Assembly: GCF_009176545.1 (NCBI RefSeq) | Contig: NZ_VTOJ01000001.1 | Coordinates: 1,612,001-1,676,000 of the forward strand | Source of the DNA: Salinigranum salinum | GTDB taxonomy: Archaea > Halobacteriota > Halobacteria > Halobacteriales > Haloferacaceae | Direction of reading: 5' to 3' | DNA: 64,000 bases | In this document: positions 33,955 to 43,274 of the stretch, piece after piece | Layout: each line of letters opens with the position of its first letter | Position numbering within the stretch: the stretch's first letter is position 1 | Program-made: the position numbers and the translations under genes | Notes under the pieces: generated by a model | Told to the model about the DNA's origin: nothing | Database searches by the model: none | The model's input: only the letters and a program-made list of their open reading frames with translations

Positions 33955-36162
33955 ATGAACGGTCACCCCGTGCGTCTCCTCCACGTGGACGACGACCCGG
34001 AGTTCGCGGAGATGGTCTCTCTCTTCTTGCAGCGAGAGCGCGACTCGTTCGAGATCGAGACCGTCCACGACGTCGCGACGGCGCTCGACCGGCTGCGTTC
34101 GACGCCGTTCGACTGCGTCGTCAGCGACTACGAGATGCCCGACGAGACGGGACTCGACCTCCTGCGGGCGGTCCGCGAGTCGTATCCGGACCTCCCGTTC
34201 GTGCTCTTCACCGGCCGGGGGAGCGAGGAGATCGCCGGCGAGGCGATCTCCGCGGGCGTGAGCGACTACCTCCAGAAGGAGAGCGGGACCGAGCAGTACG
34301 TCGTGCTCGCCAACCGCGTGGAGAACCTCGTGGCGGGGTATCGGAACGAGCGCGACCTGCGCCAGCGGATCGACGCCATCGAGACCGCCCGGGAGGGGAT
34401 CGGTCTCCTCGACGGGCAGGGCGCGTTCACGTACGCCAACGCGGCGTACACCGGGACGTTCGGCTACGACGAGGGGGAACTCGACGGGGTTTCCCTCGGG
34501 GAGCTGTTCGTCGACGACACCTTCGAGACGACGATCCGACCGGCGGTCGGGTCCGATGGCGAGTGGTCCGGCGAGGCGTTGATGCGCCGCCACGACGGAG
34601 CGGAACTGCTCGCAGACATCGCCGTCTCGCGGACGACTGGGGAGGAACTCGTCTGTACCGTGCGGGACATCACCGCCGAGGAGCGACAGGAGCACGAACT
34701 GTTCGTGAAGAACCGGGCGATGGACGCCGCCCCGATCGGCATCATCCTCACCGACCCCTCGCTCGAGGACAACGGGATCGTCTACGCGAACGAGGAGTTC
34801 GAGCGGCTGACCGGCTACGCCGAGGAGGAGACTCTCGAGCGAAACTGCCGATTCCTCCAGGGCGAGGACACCGATCCTGAATCCGTCGCCGAGATGCGCG
34901 AGGCCATCGCGAACGAGGAGGCGGTGACGGTCGAACTCCGCAACTACCGCAAGGACGGGAGCCCGTTCTGGAACCGCGTCTGGATCTCGCCCATCCGCGA
35001 CGGCGACGGCGACGTTACGAACTTCGTCGGCTTCCAGGAGGACGTCACCGAGCGCGTCGAGGCCCGGCGGGAACAGGCGGCGGTATTCGATCGAGTGTCG
35101 GACGCCTTCTTCGCGCTCGACCGGCAGTGGCGATTCACCTACCTGAACGAACAGGCCGAACGCCTTCTCGACCGTCCTGCCGAGTCCCTCGTCGGGCGAT
35201 CGCTGTGGGAGGAGTTCCCCGAGGCGGTCGACACCGTCTTCGAGACACAGTACCGGCAGGCGATGGAGAGCCAGGAGACGGTCGCGTTCGAGGAGTACTA
35301 CCCGCCGCTCGCCGCGTGGTTCGAGGTGCGGGCGTACCCCTCGGAGACGGGGCTGTCGGTGTACTTCCGCGACGTCAGCGAACGGAAGGCGAACGAGCGG
35401 CGGCTCGAACAGCGGGCGAAGCAGTTCCAGACGTTCGGCGACGTGCTCTCACACGACCTGCGGACGCCGCTTTCGACGCTCGAAGGGCGACTGGAACTGG
35501 CCCGCGAGACCGGCGACGAGACACACTTCGACGCGGCCGAGGAGTCGCTCGAGCGGATCGAGGCGCTCGTCGACGACCTCGCGACCGTCATGCGGGAGGG
35601 GAGCGTCGTCAGCGACGTGCGCCCGGTCGACCTCGAGACGGTCGCCCGGGGGCTCTGGACGTCGATCGACACCGCCGACGCGACGCTCGACGTCCGGGCG
35701 ACGGCGTCGGTCTTCGCCGACGAGGGAGCGCTGACGCGGCTGTTCCAGAACCTCTTCCGCAACAGCGTGGAGCACGGCTCCACGAGCCCTCACTCGGAGG
35801 CTCGCGAGGACAGCGTGGAGCACAGCTCCACGGGCAGTCGGCCGGGGGCCGACGACAGCGCGGAACACGGTGGGTCCACCGTCACCGTCACGCTCGGACT
35901 GCTCGACGACGGGACGGGCTTCTACGTCGCTGACGACGGGCCCGGCATCCCCGCGGACGAACGCGACCGCGTGTTCGAGCCCGGCTACTCGACGAAGACC
36001 AGCGGGACCGGCTTCGGGGCGGTGAGCGTCCAGCAGATCGCGCTGGCACACGGGTGGGAGCTCGCCATCACCGACAGCGAGTCGGGCGGGGCCCGCTTCG
36101 AGATCCGTGGCGTCGAGTTCCAGTCGGCGGACGACGAGACGGACGCGACCGGGCACGACTGA
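33955..36162 (+). CDS. Receiver-PAS-LOV-PAS histidine kinase
   Basis: A 735-residue hybrid sensor: receiver domain (1-120, phospho-acceptor D58, K108), PAS (about 140-245), LOV (about 252-370), PAS (about 375-478) and histidine kinase (H500, N box NSVEH at 603-607, G boxes DDGPGIP and GTGFGAV). The second sensor domain reads RNCRFLQG, with the flavin-adduct cysteine C298 and the FMN contacts N297, R299, Q302, R315, N330, N340 and Q361 at the same offsets from the cysteine as in plant LOV2. It should therefore bind FMN and respond to blue light. No membrane helix is seen, so it is cytoplasmic. Three imperfect copies of SVEHGST-type segments are inserted between N and G boxes, a pattern seen in haloarchaeal kinases. 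Confidence 0.9.
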   Translation: MNGHPVRLLHVDDDPEFAEMVSLFLQRERDSFEIETVHDVATALDRLRSTPFDCVVSDYEMPDETGLDLLRAVRESYPDLPFVLFTGRGSEEIAGEAISAGVSDYLQKESGTEQYVVLANRVENLVAGYRNERDLRQRIDAIETAREGIGLLDGQGAFTYANAAYTGTFGYDEGELDGVSLGELFVDDTFETTIRPAVGSDGEWSGEALMRRHDGAELLADIAVSRTTGEELVCTVRDITAEERQEHELFVKNRAMDAAPIGIILTDPSLEDNGIVYANEEFERLTGYAEEETLERNCRFLQGEDTDPESVAEMREAIANEEAVTVELRNYRKDGSPFWNRVWISPIRDGDGDVTNFVGFQEDVTERVEARREQAAVFDRVSDAFFALDRQWRFTYLNEQAERLLDRPAESLVGRSLWEEFPEAVDTVFETQYRQAMESQETVAFEEYYPPLAAWFEVRAYPSETGLSVYFRDVSERKANERRLEQRAKQFQTFGDVLSHDLRTPLSTLEGRLELARETGDETHFDAAEESLERIEALVDDLATVMREGSVVSDVRPVDLETVARGLWTSIDTADATLDVRATASVFADEGALTRLFQNLFRNSVEHGSTSPHSEAREDSVEHSSTGSRPGADDSAEHGGSTVTVTLGLLDDGTGFYVADDGPGIPADERDRVFEPGYSTKTSGTGFGAVSVQQIALAHGWELAITDSESGGARFEIRGVEFQSADDETDATGHD

Positions 36163-36203
36163 GACGCCACTCCTCCCCACCCGGCGTTGGACGTGACCGC
36201 CGC

Positions 36204-36947
36204 TCACTCGGTTGTCGGGGGCTCCGTCACGTCGATCCGGTCGCGGAGCCACGCCATCGCCGTCGAGACCGCCTCGGACTCGCCGGTGAGTTTGATGCGC
36301 GTCGGGATCCGTCCCTTGCCGGGGTAGCTCCCGACGCCGACGTCGAACCGCTCGCGGACGCCGGTGAGCCGGTCGTTCAGCGCGCCCTCCGGGGCGGGCG
36401 TGTAGAGCGACTCGGAGACGACGTCACCGTCGAAGTCGTCGGCGACGAGGTCGAACATGACGTACAGTTCGTCGGGGATGCCGGGGAAGGCGTAGACGTT
36501 GCCGGCGACGAACCCCGGGCCGAAGCTCTCGGCGGTGACGAGCGGCTCCGCCTCGGCGGGGATCGACGCCTGCGCGTCGAAGTCGACGTCGAGGTCGTAC
36601 GCGTCGGCGAGGTCGGGGTACTGGTCGGCGTACGCCTCGGCCTTGGCGACGATCCCCTCCCGCACGTCCCCGTCGACCACCAGGTCGCGGTCGAGCGCGT
36701 CGGCGACCGCCGCCTTCGTCACGTCGTCGGGCGTCCCGCCGAGACCGCCCGTGACGACGACCGCGTCGAACGCCTCGGAGAACGAGCGGACCGCGTCGGC
36801 GATGACACCTCTGTCGTCGGGGACGGTGAGGACGCGGGTGACGGTGACGCCCCGCTCCGTGAGCCGGCGGCAGAGCCACGTCGCGTTCGTGTTCTCGGTG
36901 TCGCCCGCGAGGAGTTCGTCGCCGACGGTCACGAGTGCGACCTCCAT
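36204..36947 (-). CDS. CinA N-terminal / MoaB-like molybdopterin-binding domain protein
   Basis: A 247-residue protein of the COG1058 competence/damage-inducible (CinA) N-terminal group: VALVTVGDELLAGDTENTNATWLCRRLTERG then FDAVVVTGGLGGTPDDVTKAAVADAL and VYAFPGIPDELYVMFDLV. The fold resembles MoaB/MogA. CinA relatives act as ADP-ribose pyrophosphatase or nicotinamide-mononucleotide deamidase partners. This protein has only the N-terminal half. It converges on the MFS gene side with about 100 bases. Confidence 0.9.
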   Translation of the reverse strand: MEVALVTVGDELLAGDTENTNATWLCRRLTERGVTVTRVLTVPDDRGVIADAVRSFSEAFDAVVVTGGLGGTPDDVTKAAVADALDRDLVVDGDVREGIVAKAEAYADQYPDLADAYDLDVDFDAQASIPAEAEPLVTAESFGPGFVAGNVYAFPGIPDELYVMFDLVADDFDGDVVSESLYTPAPEGALNDRLTGVRERFDVGVGSYPGKGRIPTRIKLTGESEAVSTAMAWLRDRIDVTEPPTTE

Positions 36948-37045
36948 AACCGAGCCACGGGGAGGAGAGACATAGGTGTGAGGGCCGGAGCGGCGAGGGG
37001 AGTAGCATCGGTAGCTCTTAGTCCGACGTTCACGACAGCCGACGT

Positions 37046-38437
37046 ATGAGAGACCGCTGGCTCTACGCGTGGGGGCTCGGCTCGGTCGCCTTCGGTGGGG
37101 CCTCCCTGCTCGTTCCGCTCTACATCGTCGAACTCGGGGCGACGCCGGTCCAGCTGGGCATTCTGGCCGCGACGGCGGCGATCATCGGCGCGCCGGGGGC
37201 GATCCTGTTCGGCCGCCTCGCCAACCGGGTCGAGCACCGACGGATGCTGGTGGTGCTCACCCTGGCGGGAGTGTCGGTCTCCCTCGCGGTGATCCCGCTC
37301 CTCCCGAACATCACGACGATCATCCTCGCCAACGCGGTGCTCTGGCTGGTCGTCGCGTCTGTGGGGCCGGTGCTGACGATGCTCGTCGTCGACGAAGCCC
37401 CGGAGTCGGCGTGGAGCGAACGCATCGGTCTTTTGAACAAGTACCAGGGGTACGGGTGGGCTGGCGGACTCGTGCTCGGGGCGGTCTGGCCCCTCGTCGC
37501 GACCCCACTCGTCGGCGGGGCGTCGGTCACGCGGGCGCTGTTCTGGGTGCTGGCCCTCTGTGCCGGTGCGAGCACGCTCGGGACGATCCGGTCGCTCCCG
37601 AACCCGGCCCCCGAGGACCACGTCACGAGCGAGCGCCGGATCCGACGCGTCGCACGCCTGCTGTCGAGCTCCCGACGCGGGGTCAAGGGGGCCACGTTCG
37701 CGTTCTCCCCGAACCGGCTGTACTGGACGACCCAGGGCATCCACCCACGCCGCCTCGTGGGCAGAGTCAACCCCGCTCTGGCGACGTATTTGATTGCCGC
37801 GGCGCTGTTCTTCACGGGGTTCGCGGCGTTCTGGGCCCCGCTCCCGCTCTTCTTCACCGACGTCGGCTTCGTGTCGGGACAGGTGTTCGCCCTCTATCTG
37901 GCGTCGAGCCTCGGGGCGGCGGTCCTCTACGAGGGGGCGGGCCGGATCGCGTCGAAGTACGACGTCCGCCTGCTCCAGTCCGGTGCGCTCGCCGTCCGGG
38001 GGCTGCTGTTCCCCGTGGTGGGGATCGTCACCGGCCTCGGTGCCCTCGCCGTGGGACTCGTCGCCGCGGGCGTGGGCCTCGCGGCGATCGGGCTGACGTG
38101 GGCGTTCATCGCCGTCGTCGGCACCGCAATCGTCACGCGCCTCGCTCCGCCGGGCGTCCGGGGGGAGGTGCTCGGCGTCCACACCGCGCTCAGTGCGGTC
38201 GCGGGGGGCGTCGGCGGCATCCTCGGCGGGTGGGCTGCCACCTTCGGCTACCTGGTCGCCTTCGGGGTCGCCGGCGGCCTCGTCATCGTGGGGGGCGTCC
38301 TGGTGTTCAGCCTGCGGACGCTCTCCGGCGGGGAACGAGCCGCACAGCCACCCACGGACCCGGTCGTGGCGACGGCCGACGGTCTCGGCGTGCCGGCGGT
38401 CTCGACCGACGAGGTCCCCGAGATGCGCCACGACTGA
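37046..38437 (+). CDS. MFS transporter
   Basis: Major-facilitator transporter of 463 residues with about twelve helices. The N half has GSVAFGGASLLVPLYIVELGATPVQLG and the loop LFGRLANRVEHRRMLVVLTLAG (the usual G-x-L-a-D-r-x-G-r-R motif in variant form). A long central loop (about 180-220) includes basic residues. The substrate is not predictable; drug or metabolite export is common. The acidic tail (DPVVATADGLGVPAVSTDEVPEMRHD) is cytoplasmic. Confidence 0.88.
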   Translation: MRDRWLYAWGLGSVAFGGASLLVPLYIVELGATPVQLGILAATAAIIGAPGAILFGRLANRVEHRRMLVVLTLAGVSVSLAVIPLLPNITTIILANAVLWLVVASVGPVLTMLVVDEAPESAWSERIGLLNKYQGYGWAGGLVLGAVWPLVATPLVGGASVTRALFWVLALCAGASTLGTIRSLPNPAPEDHVTSERRIRRVARLLSSSRRGVKGATFAFSPNRLYWTTQGIHPRRLVGRVNPALATYLIAAALFFTGFAAFWAPLPLFFTDVGFVSGQVFALYLASSLGAAVLYEGAGRIASKYDVRLLQSGALAVRGLLFPVVGIVTGLGALAVGLVAAGVGLAAIGLTWAFIAVVGTAIVTRLAPPGVRGEVLGVHTALSAVAGGVGGILGGWAATFGYLVAFGVAGGLVIVGGVLVFSLRTLSGGERAAQPPTDPVVATADGLGVPAVSTDEVPEMRHD

Positions 38438-38513
38438 CGAACGGATCCAGCCGGACCGCCGACCGGAGGCCGTGTCGTGGTGGGTCGCGGGTCGAGTGTC
38501 GCTCGTCGGTCGG

Positions 38514-39593
38514 CTACTCGGCCTCCTCGGCGTCCGCCATCCACCGCTGGCCGTACGAGCGGTAGCCGTCGAACTCCCCGCGTTCGATCTCGGCCTCGAT
38601 CTCCGCACGCGTCTCGGCACTGATGCGGGCGAGATGACAGATGGGGTGACCGGGGAGCGCGACGGGGTTCTCCAGAACCCCGACGATGAGCCCGGTGAAC
38701 GGCGCGGCGACGACGTGTTCGTCCCGTTTGAAGTGGTCCGTGATCGTACAGATGGCCTCGCCCTCGTGGACGAGCGGGTTCGGCCCCCACTTCATCTCCA
38801 CCAGCCCACCCGTCTCCGCGCGGATCCAGCGCTTCTCCTCGTCCGGTCCCATCACCTTCCGCCACGACGGCTCCGTCTCGATCCCGTCGTAGACGCCGTA
38901 CGCCGTGAGGACGCTCTCGACGCCGGCGAGCGCCTTCTCGATCAGCGCGGGCTGGAAGCGGTGGGCTTTCCCCATCTCGACCGTGAGCGTCGGGATGCCG
39001 TTTCGCGACGCCGTGGCGCGGAGCGAACTCGCCTCGCCCTCGCCGGAGAGGATGACGTTCGCGCCGAACGCCTCGGCGAGTCGGAGCACCTCGGGATCGT
39101 CGACGTCGGCGCGGACGTGGTACATCGTCGTCCGGTTGCGCGTCGAGGTGTGGAAGTCGAGACCGAGGTCGCACTGGCTTACGAACCGCTGGTACACTTG
39201 GTGCGCGATCCGTTCGGCGGTGTTCGACCGCTCCTTGCCGGGGAACGAGCGGTTGAGGTCCTGGTCGTAGATGGGGATGTACCGCTGTTGCGCCTGATAC
39301 GCGGGGACGTTCACGACGTGGAGCAACACGAGCGTCCCGCTGAGCTCGCCGGGAGTGTAGCGGTCGGCGACCTCTTGGAGTACTTTGACGCCGTTGAGTT
39401 CGTCGCCGTGGATCGCGGCCGTCATACACACCCGGGGGCCGGGATCGGTGCCGTTGATAACCGTCACCGGTATCTCGACCGGGTCACCCAGATACGTCTC
39501 GCTCACCTCGTAGCGGAACTGTCGCTTCTCGCCGGGACGGACCTCGCCGTCGTACCGGAACGACCGGGGCTGATCGGGGGCGTCGTCGGACAT
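38514..39593 (-). CDS. Succinylglutamate desuccinylase/aspartoacylase family zinc peptidase-like
   Basis: A 359-residue zinc hydrolase of the AstE/AspA (M14-like) family. The zinc site is HGDELNG (H63-x2-E66) plus LDFHTSTRNR; the catalytic Glu lies in TVEMGKAHRFQ. The C-terminal beta part (VEMKWGPNPLVHEGEAICTITDHFKRDEHVVAAPFTGLIVG) is the lipoyl-like domain of this subfamily. It could remove acyl groups from amino acids or ectoine-type solutes. The substrate is not determined by sequence. Confidence 0.9.
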   Translation of the reverse strand: MSDDAPDQPRSFRYDGEVRPGEKRQFRYEVSETYLGDPVEIPVTVINGTDPGPRVCMTAAIHGDELNGVKVLQEVADRYTPGELSGTLVLLHVVNVPAYQAQQRYIPIYDQDLNRSFPGKERSNTAERIAHQVYQRFVSQCDLGLDFHTSTRNRTTMYHVRADVDDPEVLRLAEAFGANVILSGEGEASSLRATASRNGIPTLTVEMGKAHRFQPALIEKALAGVESVLTAYGVYDGIETEPSWRKVMGPDEEKRWIRAETGGLVEMKWGPNPLVHEGEAICTITDHFKRDEHVVAAPFTGLIVGVLENPVALPGHPICHLARISAETRAEIEAEIERGEFDGYRSYGQRWMADAEEAE

Positions 39594-39683
39594 CGTCTCA
39601 CCGGACGTCGGGGTGGCAGTAACGCTTACCGCTCTGGCCGGCGCTGTCCGTCGGTCGATCGCGGAGGAAGGCTTCGCTCCCGA

Positions 39684-40607
39684 TCAGTCCGGAGACGTCC
39701 GCCTCCACTCCTCGGGTGCGGGGTCGTACGACGGACCGACGTAGAAGCCGATCGCGCCCGGATCGATGTCGGCGACGAGTTCGGCCGTCTCGATCGCCTC
39801 ACCGTCGAGACTGAACTGGACGGGGTCGCCCCCGTGAGTGACGTGGAGGTGAGAAACCTTCAGCCGGACGAGGTGACGGGCGTCCCGACGGAGGAGCTGG
39901 TCGGCCGCACCACGCGAGAGGTAGTCCAGCGTGGGCGCACGCTTGATCACGACGACGTTCAGCAGCCCGTCTTCGATGTTCGCCTGGCGCATGCGCTCGC
40001 CTGGGAACCGTCTGCCGTTGCCGACGAGGAGCATCAGTGCCTCGCCCGTCCACACCGGCCGCCGCTCGGGGCCAGCGCTGACTGCGAGTCGAAGCGACTC
40101 GAAGTTGCGGGCGACTGCGAGCGTCGTGAGGACGTACGCGAGCGTTCCGAGTCGCCGTTTCGCGGTCCGCGAGGTGCGCGCGCTCGCATCGGCAGTGAGT
40201 CCACCGACGCAGGAGTTGAGAAACGGCGCGCCGTTCGCCAGCCCCAGGTCGAGCCGGCGAGGGTCGCCCGTGTCGATCACGTCGAACGCGTGGGCGATCC
40301 CCCGGATGCCGACGTTGTCCGCGAAGTCGTTTCCCGTCCCCGCGGGGACGACGCCGACTGCGACCTCGTCGAGCGCACCGGCCTCGCGCACCCCTCTGAC
40401 GGTCTTGTTCAGCGTGCCGTCGCCGCCGCAGGCGACCACGACGGCCGCCCGGGTCGCCGCCTCCCTGGCGAGTTCGACCGTGTGGTCGCTCCCGTCACTG
40501 TCGAGGACCTCGTACCCGCGTTCGACTGCGATCCGGCGCGCCCGCTCGGTCTTCTTGCCGTCCCCGCTCCGGGGGTTGCGAACGACGATCCGTGTGTCGG
40601 CGGTCAC
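39684..40607 (-). CDS. Diacylglycerol/lipid kinase family protein
   Basis: A 307-residue lipid kinase of the YegS/BmrU family. Marks are RIVVRNPRSGDGKK, CGGDGTLNKTV (nucleotide loop), GVVPAGTGNDFADNVGI and LDLGLANGAPFLNSCVGG. The C-terminal half binds the acceptor (VRLKVSHLHVTHGGDPVQFSLDGE). It could phosphorylate archaeol-like lipids. The start is a GTG; a longer reading to 40694 adds an unrelated N terminus. Confidence 0.88.
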   Translation of the reverse strand: MTADTRIVVRNPRSGDGKKTERARRIAVERGYEVLDSDGSDHTVELAREAATRAAVVVACGGDGTLNKTVRGVREAGALDEVAVGVVPAGTGNDFADNVGIRGIAHAFDVIDTGDPRRLDLGLANGAPFLNSCVGGLTADASARTSRTAKRRLGTLAYVLTTLAVARNFESLRLAVSAGPERRPVWTGEALMLLVGNGRRFPGERMRQANIEDGLLNVVVIKRAPTLDYLSRGAADQLLRRDARHLVRLKVSHLHVTHGGDPVQFSLDGEAIETAELVADIDPGAIGFYVGPSYDPAPEEWRRTSPD

Positions 40608-40761
40608 GGTCGACGTGGGACACCGAAGACGTAAACAGTGCCGGTCGACCCCCCCGTCGGAGTCGGCCGCCCCGTCGTGGGAGAGGACCGTCACTGACTC
40701 CGACCGCGACGCGGGCGGCGAGTCTTTTTATCCGTGGCTGACGTGCCGAGGTGACAGAGCG

Positions 40762-41049
40762 ATGTCTCGACAGGTCGAAGCCCGGCTGACGCTCCGGATT
40801 CCCCGAGACGGTCGGCAGGAACTCGCCGCCGCGGTCGTCGAGCGACTGGGCCGTGCGGCGGTCGTCGAACGCGTCGACGACGTCGATCTGACGGGTGTCC
40901 GCCCGGGCCTCAACGACCTCCGGGTCGACGCGACGACGACGCTCGCCTGTGACGACGCGGCGACGTCGGATCGCGACACGGCAGACGCGCTGTCGGAGGC
41001 GACCGGGGTCGAGACCGTCGAGGTCGTCGACCACGAGGCCGGGCCGTGA
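40762..41049 (+). CDS. Small conserved haloarchaeal protein
   Basis: A 95-residue soluble protein starting MSRQVEARLTLRIPRDGRQELAAAVVERL, with an alpha-beta pattern (RLTLRIP strand, helix, VVERVDDVDLTGVRPGLNDLRVDATTTLAC, helix). It overlaps the downstream gene by 4 bases (stop and GTG start share GTGA), a sign of translational coupling. No family recognised. Confidence 0.65.
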   Translation: MSRQVEARLTLRIPRDGRQELAAAVVERLGRAAVVERVDDVDLTGVRPGLNDLRVDATTTLACDDAATSDRDTADALSEATGVETVEVVDHEAGP

Positions 41050-41633
41050 CTCGCGTGGATCGCTCGGGCACCCCCCCGGACGCGCTCGATAGCCCGGACG
41101 GAGGCCGGGGCCCGGACCGGGACCGTGAGGACGTCACCGCCGGATCGACAGCACCGGCGGACGTCCGGACCGACGAGGCCGAGACGCTGGTCGCGCTCAG
41201 ACGGCTGAGCTACTACCTCGACGACCTGTTCGTCGTCCCCGGGACCGGGTACAGAGTCGGACTCGACCCACTGCTGGGCCTCGTGCCGGGCGTCGGCGAC
41301 GTCGCGACCAGCACGGCGTCGGCGTACATCGTCGCCCAGGCCGTCGTCCTCGGCGTCCCGCGGGCGACACTGGCCAGAATGCTCGTCGTGCTCCTCGTCG
41401 ACGCGGTGGTCGGCTCGCTCCCGCTCGTGGGCGACGCCTTCGACGCCGTCTGGAAGGCCAACGCACGGAACGTCCGGCTGCTGGAGGCGCGGCTCGACAC
41501 ACCCGAGGAGGCGACGACCGACCGTCGGTACGTGCTGGTCGTCACCGTCGTGGTGACTCTCCTGCTCGTTCTCGTGGGGGTCGGTGCCGTGCTCGCGGCG
41601 TGGTGGCTCCTGGGGGCTGGCGGCATCGTCTGA
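41046..41633 (+). CDS. DUF4112 family membrane protein
   Basis: A 195-residue protein with an N-terminal disordered acidic region, then the DUF4112 core: LSYYLDDLFVVPGTGYRVGLDPLLGLVPGVGDVATSTASAYIVAQAVVLGVP, DAVVGSLPLVGDAFDAVWKANARNVRLLEARL, and a final membrane helix. The function is unknown. It is translationally coupled to the small gene before it. Confidence 0.88.
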   Translation: MTRVDRSGTPPDALDSPDGGRGPDRDREDVTAGSTAPADVRTDEAETLVALRRLSYYLDDLFVVPGTGYRVGLDPLLGLVPGVGDVATSTASAYIVAQAVVLGVPRATLARMLVVLLVDAVVGSLPLVGDAFDAVWKANARNVRLLEARLDTPEEATTDRRYVLVVTVVVTLLLVLVGVGAVLAAWWLLGAGGIV

Positions 41634-41674
41634 GGACGGCACCGGCCTGGGGGGCACTCCGATTGGGCGACAGT

Positions 41675-41744
41675 CGGCCGGTTCCACGGCCGTCCCTCTC
41701 CGCGACGATCGGCCGGTTCCACGGCCGTCCCTCCCCGCGACGAT
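41675..41744. repeat. Two 35-base tandem repeats upstream of pus10
   Basis: Two adjacent copies beginning CGGCCGGTTCCACGGCC (41675-41709, 41710-41744) that differ by one base, followed by the first five bases of a third. They overlap the leader region of pus10 and contain palindromic CGGCCG. Confidence 0.85.
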
Positions 41745-41814
41745 CGGCCCTTCGGGGTCGAAGGCGACGAGCCGGCAACGCAAGACAGTTACTCCCTCCG
41801 GCGCACCCACGGGT

Positions 41815-43164
41815 ATGAGCATTCTCGACGACGCCCGGACGCTCGACGGGGCGGGGCCGGTCTGCGACGCCTGCCTCGGTCGCGTGTTCGCCGACCGGAG
41901 CTTCGGGCTGACGAACGCCGAGCGTGGGCGCTCGCTCCGCGTCGCCGCGGCACTCGACGCCGACGAGCCGTTCGAACCCACGGAGACCGAGGAGTGCTGG
42001 GTCTGTGAGGGCGAGTGCGCCCGGTTCGACGTGTGGGCCGAACGAGCCGCGGAAGCCGTCGCGGACGTCGACTTCGACACCTACCAGGTCGGGACGCGGA
42101 CGCCGCCGCTGATCGAGGAGAACGAGGTGCTGTTCAGGGAGGACGCGGGGTTCGAGCCCGACGCTGGCGAGCGGTTCAAATCCGAGTTCAACCGCGAGGT
42201 GGGCAAACGCGTCGGCCAACTCACCGACACTGAAGTCGATTTCGGTCGTCCGGACGTCCAGTTCCTCGTCGACGTCGAGGCCGACACCGTCGAGGCGACG
42301 ATCAACTCCGCGTTCGTCTACGGTCGCTACCGGAAACTGGAGCGAGACATCCCACAGACGGAGTGGCCCTGTGGCCGCTGCGACGGGCGTGGCGTGCTCG
42401 GCGAGGATCGCGAGTGCCCCCAGTGCGACGGCACGGGCTACCTCTACCAAGCGAGCGTCGAGGGACTCGTCGCTCCGCCGATCCGCGACGCGATGGAGGG
42501 CACCGAGGCGACGTTCCACGGCGCCGGCCGCGAGGACGTCGACGCGCGCATGCTCGGCACCGGCCGGCCGTTCGTGGTCGAGGTGCGCGAGCCCCGTCGA
42601 AGGACGGTGAACGTCGCGCCCCTCGAACGGCTGGTGAACGAGCACGCGGAGGGACGGGTGGAGGTCGAAGGCCTCCGGCTGGCGACGTACGAGATGGTCG
42701 AACGGGTTAAGGAACTCGACGCCTCGAAGCGGTACCGCGCCGAGGTCGAGTTCGATGCCGACGTCTCCGACGACGCGCTCGCGGAGGCGCTGTCGGAACT
42801 CGACGGGGCGACGGTCGAACAGTACACGCCCCAGCGCGTCGACCACCGGCGGGCGAACCTCACGCGGACGCGGGAGGTGTACGAGGCCACGGGCGAGCGG
42901 GAGGACGCCCGGCACGCGACCGTCGAGATCCACGGAGCGGGCGGGCTCTACATCAAGGAACTCGTCTCCGGCGACGAGGGACGGACGGAGCCGAGTCTCG
43001 CGGGACTGCTCGGTGTGGAAGCCGAGGTGACCGCGCTCGACGTCGTGGGTGTCTCCGGCGAATCGGAGGCGTTCGAAGACGAGGCGTACTTCCAGGACGC
43101 ACCGCGGACCGACGCGGACACGGACGATGTCGACGTCGCCCACGAGGCCGACGCGGAGGAGTGA
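41815..43164 (+). CDS. pus10: tRNA pseudouridine(54/55) synthase Pus10
   Basis: Makes pseudouridine 54 and 55 in the T-loop of tRNAs, the archaeal replacement for TruB. The protein has 449 residues: an N-terminal zinc finger (C17, C20 and C61, C64/C68), a THUMP-like accessory part, a second Cys cluster (PCGRCDGRG...ECPQCDGTG at 185-208), and the catalytic domain with GREDVDARMLG (the catalytic Asp at 241 or 243), followed by the YIKELVSGD motif near the end. Normal length and features. Confidence 0.95.
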   Translation: MSILDDARTLDGAGPVCDACLGRVFADRSFGLTNAERGRSLRVAAALDADEPFEPTETEECWVCEGECARFDVWAERAAEAVADVDFDTYQVGTRTPPLIEENEVLFREDAGFEPDAGERFKSEFNREVGKRVGQLTDTEVDFGRPDVQFLVDVEADTVEATINSAFVYGRYRKLERDIPQTEWPCGRCDGRGVLGEDRECPQCDGTGYLYQASVEGLVAPPIRDAMEGTEATFHGAGREDVDARMLGTGRPFVVEVREPRRRTVNVAPLERLVNEHAEGRVEVEGLRLATYEMVERVKELDASKRYRAEVEFDADVSDDALAEALSELDGATVEQYTPQRVDHRRANLTRTREVYEATGEREDARHATVEIHGAGGLYIKELVSGDEGRTEPSLAGLLGVEAEVTALDVVGVSGESEAFEDEAYFQDAPRTDADTDDVDVAHEADAEE

Positions 43165-43274
43165 TCCGTCGCGCCGTGCGGGAACGCTGGGCAGTCGATC
43201 GCTCGCGTCACACCCGAGTGGTTTCGATCGCACCGAAAACGGTTTTTCAGCCCGAGTGAGAGAAGGCCACAACC

